Assembly: GCA_000472185.1 (NCBI GenBank)
Contig: AVDB01000005.1
Location: 186,001-250,000 of the forward strand
Reading direction: 5' to 3'
DNA: 64,000 bases
From: Rhodobacteraceae bacterium HIMB11
Lineage (GTDB): Bacteria; Pseudomonadota; Alphaproteobacteria; Rhodobacterales; Rhodobacteraceae
The notes below the pieces were generated by a model. That model saw nothing but the letters and a program-made list of their open reading frames with translations, did not search any database and was not told where the DNA came from. Positions 44,313 to 55,245 of this stretch are shown piece by piece (the stretch's first letter is position 1; the number at the start of each line of letters is the position of its first letter). The position numbers were made by a program, and so were the translations under genes.

Positions 44313-44994
44313 ACATTTGAAGAGACAGCTTATTGATTACGTGAAAGCGTCCGCTGTCGCTGTCTTCGCCCAGCAGAGCGAGTGATGCGATCTTCAGTGG
44401 TTGTCCGAGGAATTCCTGAAACCGTGTGTTTGCATCATGTTTGATCGTATCAATTTCGTCATTTTGAAGCGGGCCAGTCAGGGTCATGTGAAATTTGAAT
44501 TCTTGCATCACATAAGGATACCCCCAACGTAACATCAGTGCGTCTTGTTCGGGTGTGAGCCTGCGTTGGCGGCGTTTTTCGATGTCTTGGTCAGACTGCG
44601 GCGCGCGAAATTTATCGAAATGCGAAACTGTCGATGCCGCCAATTCTGTCACTTCGTTAGATTGTACATCCTGCGTCATTGCCAAAAACCGACCAAGGCG
44701 ACTGATTTTCAGAGTGCCACCTGTTGCGGGTGAAACGGTTGCGCAAAACGCGTGAAATGCGTTTTGCAGTTCACCTAGTGTGGAATTCGATGCAAGCGAG
44801 AAGGGCGGTTTCACAGTTGCGTGAAACCCGTATTTTCGCGGCCGATCAGTGATGCGATGGTGATCGGCAGATAGCAAAGTATCTTGTCCTGTTATTGAAT
44901 TCCAACCAAGCCAGTCAGAGCCGATTTGAAACAACGGCAGATCAGGAATGTAGTAAATTGCGTATCTGGAAAAGTTCACGCGCGGTACTCGCAA
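44311..44994 (-). CDS. DUF1045 2H phosphoesterase-like protein
   Basis: A 227-residue protein with two H-x-T/S-type motifs of the 2H phosphoesterase superfamily: KYGFHATVKPPF and FKFHMTLTGPL. This is the DUF1045 family otherwise met in phosphonate (phn) operons. No phn gene is near it here. The start is uncertain: TTG 44994 gives RVPRVNFSRYAIYYI; a GTG at 44979 would give the family-like N terminus. Likely substrate is a cyclic phosphodiester, inferred. Confidence 0.85.
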   Translation of the reverse strand: MRVPRVNFSRYAIYYIPDLPLFQIGSDWLGWNSITGQDTLLSADHHRITDRPRKYGFHATVKPPFSLASNSTLGELQNAFHAFCATVSPATGGTLKISRLGRFLAMTQDVQSNEVTELAASTVSHFDKFRAPQSDQDIEKRRQRRLTPEQDALMLRWGYPYVMQEFKFHMTLTGPLQNDEIDTIKHDANTRFQEFLGQPLKIASLALLGEDSDSGRFHVINKLSLQM

Positions 44995-45011
44995 TGATCA
45001 AAGGATGCCTG

Positions 45012-46043
45012 TTAGGTGCGTGCCGTTCTAAGAGTATCCCCAACCTCTAGCACCGGAGAAAGCTCAACAATACTGTCGGTTTTTGTTTCATTTCCCAGAA
45101 CACGATTGGCCACAATTTGCGCGGCGCGTTCCCCAATTTCAACACGACACGCATCCATCGTTGCCAGTTGCATGGGCAAACCGTGCAGCAACTCAACCCC
45201 ATTGAACCCTGCCAACCCGATGTCATCAGGAATACGCACACCCGCATCCAACAAATGCAACAGGCCGCCTGCGCCAATCATGTCGTTTGAATAATAAAGG
45301 AAATCCAAATCAGGAGAGCGTTCCAGCATTTCGCGGGTCATATCACGCCCTTTGGCCAATGCAGAACCACCAGAATAAAATTCTTGGTCTTTTACTTCGA
45401 TGCCTGCCTTGGCAAGCGCCTCGGTAAAGCCTTCGAAGCGTTTGCGTGCGCGGTGATCAAGTGGCATTTTCGTTCCCATAAACCCAATCTTGGAATACCC
45501 GGCTTCGATTATCGCGTTGGCCATATGCCGCCCCGCACGGCGATGAGAAATGCCCACGGCGGTATCAATGGGTTCGCCATCCACGTCCATGATTTGAATG
45601 ACGGGAATACCAGAATTCGCCAGCATCGCGCGGGATGCTTCGGAATGCTCTAGCCCTGCGATGATCACGGCAGATGGGCGCCATGACAACATTTGGTACA
45701 GAACCTTCTCTTCTATCTCGGGCATATAATTTGTGATGCCCACAACAGGCTGCAGTTCCGTCCCCTCAAGCACATTGTTCACACCTGTCATAACCTCTGG
45801 GAACACCATGTTGGACATGGACGGGATAACAACGGCGACTAAGTTTACCTTTTGCGATGCAAGCGCCCCTGCAATTTTGTTCGGGACATATCCCAATTCT
45901 TTTGCAGCCTTTAAAACCCGTTCGCGTGTGGCCTCCGATACATCGCCGCGCCCGCGTAATACACGACTGACGGTCATTTCAGAAACACCAGACGCTTCAG
46001 AAACATCTCGTAAGGTAAGGGGGCGATTTTTGGGGCCAGTCAC
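45012..46043 (-). CDS. LacI-family transcriptional regulator (GntR gluconate type)
   Basis: A 343-residue regulator with an N-terminal LacI HTH (LTLRDVSEASGVSEMTVSRVL, here residues 9-29), a hinge helix (PNKIAGALASQ), and a periplasmic-binding-like effector domain. The sequence pattern resembles the E. coli GntR gluconate repressor branch, so a sugar acid is a likely effector (inference). It lies beside, but not with, obvious sugar genes. A LacI-type palindrome upstream of pyk elsewhere in the window is a possible target. Confidence 0.9.
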   Translation of the reverse strand: MTGPKNRPLTLRDVSEASGVSEMTVSRVLRGRGDVSEATRERVLKAAKELGYVPNKIAGALASQKVNLVAVVIPSMSNMVFPEVMTGVNNVLEGTELQPVVGITNYMPEIEEKVLYQMLSWRPSAVIIAGLEHSEASRAMLANSGIPVIQIMDVDGEPIDTAVGISHRRAGRHMANAIIEAGYSKIGFMGTKMPLDHRARKRFEGFTEALAKAGIEVKDQEFYSGGSALAKGRDMTREMLERSPDLDFLYYSNDMIGAGGLLHLLDAGVRIPDDIGLAGFNGVELLHGLPMQLATMDACRVEIGERAAQIVANRVLGNETKTDSIVELSPVLEVGDTLRTART

Positions 46044-46139
46044 GTGGAACCTGCAAATTAGTCTAAGTAGGTTAATTAAATACGTTTTTCGTCTTAAGAT
46101 AAAGGGTCAAATTTTGTGACTTTAGAGTAAGTCCACGAC

Positions 46140-46176
46140 ACAAGTCATCGCACAGCGTATTGTTTTCCTGACTTGT
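46140..46176. promoter_or_regulatory. Inverted repeat between lacI-type and RfaH-like genes
   Basis: ACAAGTCA (46140-46147) and TGACTTGT (46169-46176) form an inverted repeat with a 21-base gap in the divergent spacer. It could be a regulator site or chance. Confidence 0.3.
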
Positions 46177-46285
46177 CATCTGTCACATTTCTGTTTCACT
46201 GGCCCAGAGTGGGAAAGTTTCATTTGTAAGTTTGTTCGCTTTTGCGTTAGTGTGCTCATTATTGAGCGACAAATTGGTAATAAAA

Positions 46286-46783
46286 ATGTTAAATTGGTAT
46301 TTGGTGCAATTAAAGCCAAATGGTCACAGGTTGGCCAAAGCGAACCTTGAGAGACAGGGGTTCAAAACGTTTCTGCCTCTACAGAATGTCACGAAAAGAT
46401 CGGCGCACAAATTCGTCGATCGTAACGTCCCATTATTCCCAGGATACATGTTTGTTGAATTGGATACCTCGCAAAACGCATGGCGCAAGGTCAATAGCAC
46501 GCTAGGTGTAGCGCGCATTGTTAGTCTGGGTGGAACACCCACGCCTGTCCCAAGTGCAATTGTAAATGAATTTATTTCACGATGCGACGATGGCGGTGTT
46601 CTGCGCCCAATACAGGGATTAGAAGTTGGGCAAGATGTGCAGGTGTTACGTGGGCCATTTGCGGATTTTGTGGCGAAGGTCGAAGAAATTTCACCTGATC
46701 AACGTGTCTGGATTCTGATTGATTTGTTGGGGCAATCGTCACGGATATCTGTGGCCGAGGACGCAATTGCGTTGGCAAGTTAA
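46286..46783 (+). CDS. RfaH/NusG-like antitermination factor
   Basis: A 165-residue specialised NusG paralogue. The NGN domain (about 1-105) opens WYLVQLKPNGHRLAKANLERQGF, with FPGYMFVELD; the KOW part has GQDVQVLRGPFADFVAKVEE. Such proteins ride RNA polymerase through long operons for surface polysaccharides. ATG 46286 is preferred; earlier in-frame starts add a hydrophobic lead. The next genes (galU, PMM) fit an exopolysaccharide setting. No ops/JUMPstart element was recognised. Confidence 0.87.
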   Translation: MLNWYLVQLKPNGHRLAKANLERQGFKTFLPLQNVTKRSAHKFVDRNVPLFPGYMFVELDTSQNAWRKVNSTLGVARIVSLGGTPTPVPSAIVNEFISRCDDGGVLRPIQGLEVGQDVQVLRGPFADFVAKVEEISPDQRVWILIDLLGQSSRISVAEDAIALAS

Positions 46784-46889
46784 CATGTTGTTTTGCAACA
46801 GTGTTGTTTCCTTTGAATAACTCCCCTTGCCACCCTTGGCACAATATTTGAAAACAAATTTCAACATATCGAGAAAAGGTTTCACTCTT

Positions 46890-47702
46890 ATGACTGCGCT
46901 ACGAAAAGCTGTCTTTCCCGTTGCTGGTTTTGGCACGCGCTTTCTGCCTGCAACCAAGGCGATGCCAAAAGAGTTGTTGCCAATCGTTGATAAGCCTTTG
47001 ATCCAATACGCAGCGGAAGAGGCGATTGCCGCGGGTATCGACACCCTGATTTTTGTGACGGGCCGAAATAAGCGCGCGATCGAAGATCACTTTGATGCGA
47101 ATAATGAATTGGAAACCATGCTGCGCGCCAAGGGCAAAAATGCGCAAGCCGACATGGTGCGCAATATCATCCCAGAGGGAGTGGAATGCATATTTGTGCG
47201 TCAGGCCGAACAGCTAGGGCTAGGTCATGCAGTGTTGTGCGCGGAACGCGCTGTTAGTGGTGACCCTTTTGCTGTTTTACTTGCCGATGATTTTCTGACG
47301 GATTACAAGCCTGGTGTGACTGCGGATCTGGCGCAAGCTTTTGCTAGCAGTGGCAAATCACAGCTTTCGGTGATGGAGGTTGATGGGCCTGATATCTCAA
47401 AATACGGGGTTGTTGTGCCAAATGGGGCCGGTGCGGGTATTGCAGGCTTGGTTGAAAAACCCGATGCGGATGATACGCCCTCAAACCTGGCCTCCATCGG
47501 TCGATATGTTCTAACGCCTGATATCTTTGACACTTTGCGCGGGCTCAAGGCGGGATCCGGCGGAGAAATTCAATTGGCCGATGCGATCAATATCCATGCA
47601 CAGCAGGGCTCGGTCGAAACCGTGCGTCTGAATGGACGACGGTTTGATTGTGGATCGGTGGATGGGTTTTTGGATGCGATCATGCATCAGGCCAAGCGTT
47701 GA
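46890..47702 (+). CDS. galU: UTP-glucose-1-phosphate uridylyltransferase
   Basis: Makes UDP-glucose for polysaccharides and glycolipids. About 270 residues; the nucleotide-binding motif FPVAGFGTRFLPATKAMPKE follows the start directly, with VTGRNKRAIEDHFD and AVLLADDF. ATG 46890 has AAAGG upstream. A phosphohexomutase follows 15 bases later, the enzyme that supplies glucose-1-phosphate or mannose-1-phosphate. Confidence 0.94.
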   Translation: MTALRKAVFPVAGFGTRFLPATKAMPKELLPIVDKPLIQYAAEEAIAAGIDTLIFVTGRNKRAIEDHFDANNELETMLRAKGKNAQADMVRNIIPEGVECIFVRQAEQLGLGHAVLCAERAVSGDPFAVLLADDFLTDYKPGVTADLAQAFASSGKSQLSVMEVDGPDISKYGVVVPNGAGAGIAGLVEKPDADDTPSNLASIGRYVLTPDIFDTLRGLKAGSGGEIQLADAINIHAQQGSVETVRLNGRRFDCGSVDGFLDAIMHQAKR

Positions 47703-47717
47703 CGCGTGAGGGATGAA

Positions 47718-49085
47718 ATGGATTTAACATGTTTTAAGGCTTATGATGTGCGGGGGGAATTAGGTGTCAATATTGATGCTGAAATTTGCTACCGTATCGG
47801 ACGGTCGTTCGCGCAAACCTTGAATGCAAAATCAATTGTTGTTGGACGTGATGCGCGCGAAACCTCGCCCGAATTGGCAGATGCCGTTTCGCGTGGGATT
47901 ATTGATGCAGGTGCCGATGTTCTGGATATTGGGTTATCTGGGACCGAGGAAATGTACTGGGCCACAACTGAATTTACGGCATGCGGTGGTATCGAGGTCA
48001 CGGCATCGCACAACCCAATAAATTATAATGGCCTGAAAATGGTAAAGGCGGGTTCAAAACCGCTTGATCCTGCCTCTGAACTTCCTGCGGTTCGAACATT
48101 GGCCGAGAACGGCGTGTTTGCAACGCCATCTACAAAAGGATCGCATAAAGATATCGCATCAGAGGCTAAATCGGCCTATGTGACAAAGCTGCTTTCTTTC
48201 GTGGACGCATCTGTTTTGAAACCGCTAAAGGTTGTGGTGAATTCAGGAAACGGTGCTGCGGGTCCAACCTTTGATGCGATTGCAGCTGCGCTTGGCCAGA
48301 ATGCACCGCAGATTGAATTCATCCGCGTCCATCATCAACCAGATCATACATTTCCAAACGGCATCCCAAACCCGTTATTACCCGAAAATCACGCCGCCAC
48401 GGCCGATGTCGTGATGGAAAAAGCTGCCAATCTTGGCGTTGCCTTTGATGGGGATTTCGATCGCTGCTTTTTCTTTGATGAAAAGGGGCAGTTTATAGAT
48501 GGTGAATACATCGTTGGCCTATTGGCTGATGTGTTCCTAGACAAAGTGCCCGGGGCCTCAATCGTTCACGATCCGCGTATTATTTGGAACACGCAATCTG
48601 TTGTCGCTGCCAAGGGCGGAACCGCGGTGCAATCAAAAACGGGTCACGCGTTCATCAAACAAATCATGCGCGAGGTGGATGCAGTTTACGGTGGTGAAAT
48701 GTCGGCCCACCACTATTTCCGCGATTTTGCCTATTGCGACAGTGGCATGATCCCATGGCTTTTGGTGATTGAATTGATGAGCCGCACGGGAAAACCCTTA
48801 TCTGAGTTGGTGGCCGAGCGTATTGCAGCCTACCCAAGTTCAGGTGAAGTCAATTTCAGATTGGAGAACCCCAAGGCATCAATCGCCAAAGTAATCGCCG
48901 CGTTTGCGGGAACAGCCGAGGGCCGTGATGAAACTGATGGAATCAGTCTGACTTTCGCGGATTGGCGCTTTAATTTGCGCAGTTCAAATACCGAACCGGT
49001 GGTTCGTCTGAATATCGAGGCCAAGGCAGATCGTGACCTTGTACGCTCAAAACTTGAGGAAATTACCAACCTTTTACAGGATTAA
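47718..49085 (+). CDS. Phosphomannomutase/phosphoglucomutase
   Basis: Interconverts hexose 6- and 1-phosphates. About 455 residues: catalytic phosphoserine loop TASHNPINYNGLK (about residue 95), metal loop FDGDFDRC (about 240), and sugar loop GEMSAHHYFRDF. ATG 47718 sits five bases after GAGGG; GTG 47706 is an alternative. Pairs with galU to feed nucleotide-sugar synthesis. Confidence 0.94.
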   Translation: MDLTCFKAYDVRGELGVNIDAEICYRIGRSFAQTLNAKSIVVGRDARETSPELADAVSRGIIDAGADVLDIGLSGTEEMYWATTEFTACGGIEVTASHNPINYNGLKMVKAGSKPLDPASELPAVRTLAENGVFATPSTKGSHKDIASEAKSAYVTKLLSFVDASVLKPLKVVVNSGNGAAGPTFDAIAAALGQNAPQIEFIRVHHQPDHTFPNGIPNPLLPENHAATADVVMEKAANLGVAFDGDFDRCFFFDEKGQFIDGEYIVGLLADVFLDKVPGASIVHDPRIIWNTQSVVAAKGGTAVQSKTGHAFIKQIMREVDAVYGGEMSAHHYFRDFAYCDSGMIPWLLVIELMSRTGKPLSELVAERIAAYPSSGEVNFRLENPKASIAKVIAAFAGTAEGRDETDGISLTFADWRFNLRSSNTEPVVRLNIEAKADRDLVRSKLEEITNLLQD

Positions 49086-49292
49086 TGGGGCATATTTTGG
49101 CACCATGTTGAAATTGCGTCCCCTGTTGCCGTTAGTGTGATGTGGGGCGTTCTGTGATTTCGCGCCTGATGGGACGTGTGTTCTTAAATACAACCTATGG
49201 GAAATTGTGCGTGAAGTCTCCTTTCAAACTCCATAGATTTGACGTAATTCATCTATAGGTGCAGCCCTGTAGTCACGATTGAAAGAGGGACC

Positions 49293-50195
49293 ATGAAAGA
49301 CGTTCAAACGCATTTGTCACGGCTTGAGGCTGAGGCGATTGAGATTATGCGCGAGGTTGTTTCAGAGGCCGAGAATCCAGTTATGCTGTATTCGGTTGGC
49401 AAGGACAGCGCGGTGATGCTGCATCTGGCGAAAAAGGCGTTTTATCCCTCTCCTCCTCCATTTCCGCTGATGCATGTGGATACGACTTGGAAATTCCAAG
49501 AGATGTATAAATTGCGCGATAAGGCCGCGAAGGACGCGGGGATGGAATTGATCGTGCACCAAAACCCCGAGGCTAAGGAAAAGGGGATCAACCCCTTTGA
49601 TCACGGTGCACTGCATACGGATATGTGGAAGACCGAAGGGCTGAAACAGGCGCTTGATAAACATGGGTTTGATGCGGCCTTTGGGGGTGCGCGTCGGGAT
49701 GAAGAAAAATCGCGCGCCAAGGAACGTGTATTTTCCTTCCGTACCGCCCAACACAGATGGGAACCCAAGGCACAGCGCCCAGAGCTTTGGTCGCTCTATA
49801 ATGCGCGTAAGGCCAAGGGCGAAAGTATGCGTGTTTTCCCACTCTCCAACTGGACGGAATTGGACATCTGGCAATACATCCACTTAGAAGGCATTGAAAT
49901 CGTACCGCTGTATTTTGCGGCGCCGCGTCCGACTGTGGAACGGGATGGTTTGATCCTGATGGTGGATGATGATCGCTTCCCATTGGAACCTGGCGAAGAG
50001 CCCGTCATGCGCTCGATCCGGTTTAGAACATTGGGCTGTTACCCCCTAACGGGCGCTGCGCAATCTGAGGCCGCGACCCTAACTGACGTGATCCAAGAAA
50101 TGCTTTTGACAACGACATCTGAACGACAAGGCCGCGCAATCGATAAGGATCAAGGTGCCTCGATGGAAGTCAAGAAACAGCAAGGGTATTTTTAG
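49293..50195 (+). CDS. cysD: Sulfate adenylyltransferase subunit 2
   Basis: CysD forms APS from sulfate and ATP. The 300-residue PP-loop ATPase has [18 protein letters not shown] near residue 35, the [16 protein letters not shown] block and [10 protein letters not shown]. The GTPase subunit CysN, fused to CysC, follows 12 bases later, so the operon makes PAPS for assimilation or sulfation. An inverted repeat ATAGAT/ATCTAT (49233-49256) lies upstream. Confidence 0.95.
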   Translation: MKDVQTHLSRLEAEAIEIMREVVSEAENPVMLYSVGKDSAVMLHLAKKAFYPSPPPFPLMHVDTTWKFQEMYKLRDKAAKDAGMELIVHQNPEAKEKGINPFDHGALHTDMWKTEGLKQALDKHGFDAAFGGARRDEEKSRAKERVFSFRTAQHRWEPKAQRPELWSLYNARKAKGESMRVFPLSNWTELDIWQYIHLEGIEIVPLYFAAPRPTVERDGLILMVDDDRFPLEPGEEPVMRSIRFRTLGCYPLTGAAQSEAATLTDVIQEMLLTTTSERQGRAIDKDQGASMEVKKQQGYF

Positions 50196-50207
50196 GGGGT
50201 GCGCGAT

Positions 50208-52112
50208 ATGACAGATCAAGTTTACAAAACTGACGCGCTGATTGCGCAGGATATTGATGCCTACCTAGAAAGGCATCAACACAAATCGCTGTTGCGCCTC
50301 ATCACCTGTGGGTCGGTGGATGACGGGAAATCAACGCTGATTGGTCGTCTGCTTTATGACAGCAAAATGATTTTTGAAGACCAACTCGCCCAGCTGGAAG
50401 CAGATAGCAAAAAAGTGGGCACACAGGGCCAAGAGATTGATTTTGCGCTGCTGGTCGATGGATTGGCCGCAGAGCGTGAGCAGGGCATCACAATTGATGT
50501 GGCCTATCGTTTCTTTGCGACCGAAAAGCGTAAGTTCATCGTTGCGGACACACCTGGGCATGAACAATACACGCGCAATATGGTCACGGGTGCCTCCACA
50601 GCCGAATTGGCCGTGATCCTGATTGATGCGCGCAAAGGTGTCTTAACGCAAACGCGGCGCCACAGTTATTTGTGTCACCTGCTTGGCATTAAATGCATCG
50701 TTCTGGCCGTCAATAAAATGGACTTGGTTGATTACGATCAGGCCAAGTTCGATGCGATTGTTGCGGAGTATACCGAATTTGCAAACAGCATCGGTATTAC
50801 GGACTTTACCGCCATCCCAATCTCTGGGTTCAAAGGGGATAATATCGCGGGGCATTCTGATGCAACCAGTTGGTATAGCGGTCCAACACTGATGGCTCAT
50901 TTAGAAGGTGTCGATCTGGATCAAAACACGAGCGCGGCCCAAGAGTTCCGCATGCCCGTTCAGTGGGTGAACCGACCCAATTTGGACTTCCGCGGGTTTA
51001 GTGGCAAAATCGCCGCAGGCACCATCAAACCAGGGGATGCGGTGCGCATTCTCCCCTCTGGTAAAACAAGCCATGTGGATCGCATTGTCACATACGATGG
51101 TGATTTGGACAGTGCGACGGCAGGGCAATCCATCACACTGACGCTTAAGGATGAAGTGGATTGTTCCCGTGGTCAGGTGATCACAACCGCGTCTGCCCCG
51201 CTGGAAGTGGCAGATCAATTTGAAACCACCCTGATTTGGATGGATGAAGAGGCGCTGATCCCAGGCCGTTCCTATTACCTGAAAATCGGTGCGCAAACCG
51301 TCTCTGCAACGGTGGCGGAACCCAAGTATCAGATCAACGTCAATACGATGGAACATGCGGCGGCCAAAACGCTTGAGTTGAATGCAATTGGTGTGGCTAA
51401 CATAACAACGGACCGCGACATTCCATTTGCACCCTATGCGGAAAACCGTACGTTGGGTGGTTTTATCCTGATCGATAAAATGACGAATGCCACTGTGGGT
51501 GCGGGCCTGATTAATTTTGCCCTACGCCGTGCACAAAACATCCATTGGCAGGCAACGGACATCACGCGGGATCACCACGCGAACCTGAAAAACCAGAAAC
51601 CTGCTGTCCTGTGGATGACGGGCCTATCGGGATCAGGGAAATCCACGATTGCGAACGCCGTTGAAAAGAAGCTTGCGCGCATGAACCGTCACACATTCCT
51701 GTTGGATGGGGACAATGTGCGCCATGGCTTGAATAAGGATCTGGGCTTTACCGATGCGGATCGGATTGAAAATATCCGCCGTGTGGGTGAGGTTGCAAAA
51801 CTGATGGCAGACGCAGGTTTGATCGTGATCACGGCGTTCATCTCACCCTTCCGATCCGAACGGCAAATGGTGCGGGATATGATGGCACCTGGTGAATTTG
51901 TTGAGGTATTTGTGGACACACCCCTGTCCGTTGCAGAAGAACGGGACGTCAAAGGCCTGTATGCCAAGGCGCGATCTGGTCAGCTCAAGAACTTCACAGG
52001 GATCGACAGCCCATACGAGGCCCCAGAAACCCCAGAAATCCACATCGATACAACCGCAATGTCAATCGACGAAGCCGCAGAGCAAATCTTTAAACAGTTG
52101 CTGGGTGAATAG
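50208..52112 (+). CDS. cysNC: Bifunctional sulfate adenylyltransferase subunit 1/APS kinase
   Basis: About 634 residues. The N-terminal elongation-factor-like GTPase CysN (about 1-430) has [27 protein letters not shown] and NKMD. The C-terminal APS kinase CysC (about 455-634) has P-loop [15 protein letters not shown] near residue 472, then [15 protein letters not shown]. It turns APS into PAPS. ATG 50208 follows AGGGGG at good spacing; GTG 50199 is possible. It ends before a terminator. Confidence 0.95.
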   Translation: MTDQVYKTDALIAQDIDAYLERHQHKSLLRLITCGSVDDGKSTLIGRLLYDSKMIFEDQLAQLEADSKKVGTQGQEIDFALLVDGLAAEREQGITIDVAYRFFATEKRKFIVADTPGHEQYTRNMVTGASTAELAVILIDARKGVLTQTRRHSYLCHLLGIKCIVLAVNKMDLVDYDQAKFDAIVAEYTEFANSIGITDFTAIPISGFKGDNIAGHSDATSWYSGPTLMAHLEGVDLDQNTSAAQEFRMPVQWVNRPNLDFRGFSGKIAAGTIKPGDAVRILPSGKTSHVDRIVTYDGDLDSATAGQSITLTLKDEVDCSRGQVITTASAPLEVADQFETTLIWMDEEALIPGRSYYLKIGAQTVSATVAEPKYQINVNTMEHAAAKTLELNAIGVANITTDRDIPFAPYAENRTLGGFILIDKMTNATVGAGLINFALRRAQNIHWQATDITRDHHANLKNQKPAVLWMTGLSGSGKSTIANAVEKKLARMNRHTFLLDGDNVRHGLNKDLGFTDADRIENIRRVGEVAKLMADAGLIVITAFISPFRSERQMVRDMMAPGEFVEVFVDTPLSVAEERDVKGLYAKARSGQLKNFTGIDSPYEAPETPEIHIDTTAMSIDEAAEQIFKQLLGE

Positions 52113-52154
52113 ATTAGGTTTCTTGCGCTTTTTAAAAGGCTTAGGTAACCCTAG

Positions 52155-52183
52155 AAAACAGCGTCAGTGTGGCGCTGTTTTTC
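52155..52183 (+). terminator. Rho-independent terminator after cysNC
   Basis: AAACAGCG, a nine-base loop and CGCTGTTT, followed by TTCG; the T run is formed by the stem's own end (TTTTT). It lies 43 bases after cysNC and 15 before the metC-like start. Confidence 0.75.
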
Positions 52184-52197
52184 GTTGAGGACCGTTC

Positions 52198-53328
52198 ATG
52201 AAAAAATCCCATGACAATACCATTGCCGCACAGCTCCTTGGGCATATTGATCCACATTCGGCGGGGGTGACACCCAGTTTGCAGATGTCCACAACATTTG
52301 TGCGCGATGCAAAAAATGCACTGGTGCGCCCAGATAATTCATATGGTCGGGATCAAAATGATGGCGTGCGTTTGGCCGAAGACGTAATTGCGGCACTTGA
52401 AGGGGCGGAGGATGCATTGTTGTTCCCGTCGGGCATGGCGGCGATTGCGGCCATTTTTCAGGCCCTGCCAACGGGATCACGGGTTTTGGTGCAATCAGGC
52501 ATCTATTGGGGAACGACAAAATTTATCGGCGATCATGCTGCGCACCTTGGAATGGATGTCGATTTTATTGATACATCTGATGAGCGTGCCTTGGATCAGG
52601 TCACATCAGACTATGATTTGGTATTCATTGAAACTCCCTCAAACCCATGGCTGAAGGTCACCGATATTGCCGATATCCGCAAACGCTTTCCAAATGCAAT
52701 TTTGGCGGTGGATAGTACGGCCGCCACGCCAATGCTGACGAAACCAATCACACATGGTGCCGATATTGTAGTGCATTCTGCGACTAAGGCATTGAATGGG
52801 CATTCGGATGTGTTGGCAGGTGTTTTGTGTTGTGCATCAAAAGACGACCTTTGGACGCGCATCGCACAAAATCGGCAGGTCGCCGGTGCAATTATTGGTG
52901 CGTTTGAGGCATGGATGTTGATGCGATCCCTGCGCACCTTGCCCATTCGGGTGGAACGGATGTGCGACAATGCGCTGATTTTTGCCCGCCATTTCGAACA
53001 GCACAGCGCAGTTGAGGCCGTCTGGTACCCAGGATTGGCATCGCATCCGCATGCCGCGCGCGTTCAGCGTCAGATGCCAGATGGTGGTGGGTATTTGATG
53101 TCGTTGTTGGTTAGTGGTGGACGACAGGCGGCATTGGATGTGATTTCAAAACTTACACTGTTCCATCGGGCCACATCGCTTGGTGGTGTTGAAAGCTTGG
53201 TCGAACATCGCCAAACGATTGAACCCCATACAGGGATTCCAGAAAACCTAATCCGAATTTCAATTGGCGTGGAAAAGGTTGAAGATTTGATTGCCGATTT
53301 TGAACAGGCACTTTCCGATCATGCCTGA
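52198..53328 (+). CDS. Cystathionine beta-lyase-like PLP enzyme
   Basis: A 376-residue Cys/Met-metabolism PLP enzyme. The PLP-binding lysine lies in HSATKALNGHSD; other marks are FPSGMAAIAAIF and ETPSNPWLKVTDI and the C-terminal RISIGVEKVEDLIADF. The ETPSNPWLKVTDI wording and overall pattern fit cystathionine beta-lyase (MetC) better than gamma-synthase, but substrate specificity in this family is hard to call. Overlaps rnhB by 8 bases. Confidence 0.9.
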   Translation: MKKSHDNTIAAQLLGHIDPHSAGVTPSLQMSTTFVRDAKNALVRPDNSYGRDQNDGVRLAEDVIAALEGAEDALLFPSGMAAIAAIFQALPTGSRVLVQSGIYWGTTKFIGDHAAHLGMDVDFIDTSDERALDQVTSDYDLVFIETPSNPWLKVTDIADIRKRFPNAILAVDSTAATPMLTKPITHGADIVVHSATKALNGHSDVLAGVLCCASKDDLWTRIAQNRQVAGAIIGAFEAWMLMRSLRTLPIRVERMCDNALIFARHFEQHSAVEAVWYPGLASHPHAARVQRQMPDGGGYLMSLLVSGGRQAALDVISKLTLFHRATSLGGVESLVEHRQTIEPHTGIPENLIRISIGVEKVEDLIADFEQALSDHA

Positions 53329-53935
53329 TTTTTCATTTGAGACTGAGGCGTCATCTCTGGGGTACGCCGCGATTGCAGGCGTGGACGAAGTCGGGCGGGG
53401 GCCTTTGTGTGGGCCTGTAACGGCGGCTGCGGTGATATTGGACCCAGATCATATTCCAGATGGTTTGCGCGATTCCAAAAAATTAACGGACCGCAAGCGC
53501 CGCCTGCTGTTTACGCAGATCATGGACACGGCGATGGTTGGGGTGGCACATGCATCCGTGGCCGAGATTGATGAGATCAATATTCTTCAGGCAAGCCACC
53601 TTGCCATGGTGCGTGCGATTGAAAATTTGCCTACACCCGCTGACTTCGCGTTGATCGACGGTAATCGCGCGCCAAAAAATTTGATAATTCCATCAACCTG
53701 TGTTGTGAAAGGGGATGATCGATCCCTGTCCATCGCGGCCGCATCGATCGTGGCGAAGATTACGCGCGATGATTTGATGCTGGAATTGGACGCGCAGTAC
53801 CCTGGATATGGCTGGGCTAAGAATGCGGGCTATCCCACGAAAGAGCATCTTGTTGCATTAAAGTCACTCGGTATAACCCCACATCATAGGCGTTCTTTCA
53901 AACCCGTACACAATATCTTGTATCAAGAAGAATAA
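53321..53935 (+). CDS. rnhB: Ribonuclease HII
   Basis: Removes ribonucleotides and RNA from RNA-DNA hybrids. About 204 residues; the active site has the acidic pair in AGVDEVGRGPLCGP and the Asp in ALIDGNRAP, then GDDRSLSIAAASIVAKI and HHRRSF near the end. ATG 53321 lies inside the end of the metC-like gene; an upstream in-frame start at 53291 is less likely. Placed just before ccrM, a common Rhodobacterales order. Confidence 0.95.
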   Translation: MPDFSFETEASSLGYAAIAGVDEVGRGPLCGPVTAAAVILDPDHIPDGLRDSKKLTDRKRRLLFTQIMDTAMVGVAHASVAEIDEINILQASHLAMVRAIENLPTPADFALIDGNRAPKNLIIPSTCVVKGDDRSLSIAAASIVAKITRDDLMLELDAQYPGYGWAKNAGYPTKEHLVALKSLGITPHHRRSFKPVHNILYQEE

Positions 53936-53945
53936 ATAAACCTCT

Positions 53946-55141
<1,196 letters not shown>

Positions 55142-55213
55142 TTACCGATGGTGCCCAATTCGTTTTGGGCACCCCTCGATCCGCCTGTGTCCTGACAACA
55201 CAAGCCGACTTGT

Positions 55214-55245
55214 GCCCCGCGACTTATGTCGTGGGGCATCTTTTT
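55214..55245 (+). terminator. Rho-independent terminator after ccrM
   Basis: GCCCCGCGAC, loop TTAT, GTCGTGGGGC with one G-T pair, then ATCTTTTT. It overlaps the stop codon of the convergent alkB. A second hairpin without a T run (GGTGCCCAA/TTGGGCACC, 55150-55173) lies just upstream. Confidence 0.85.
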
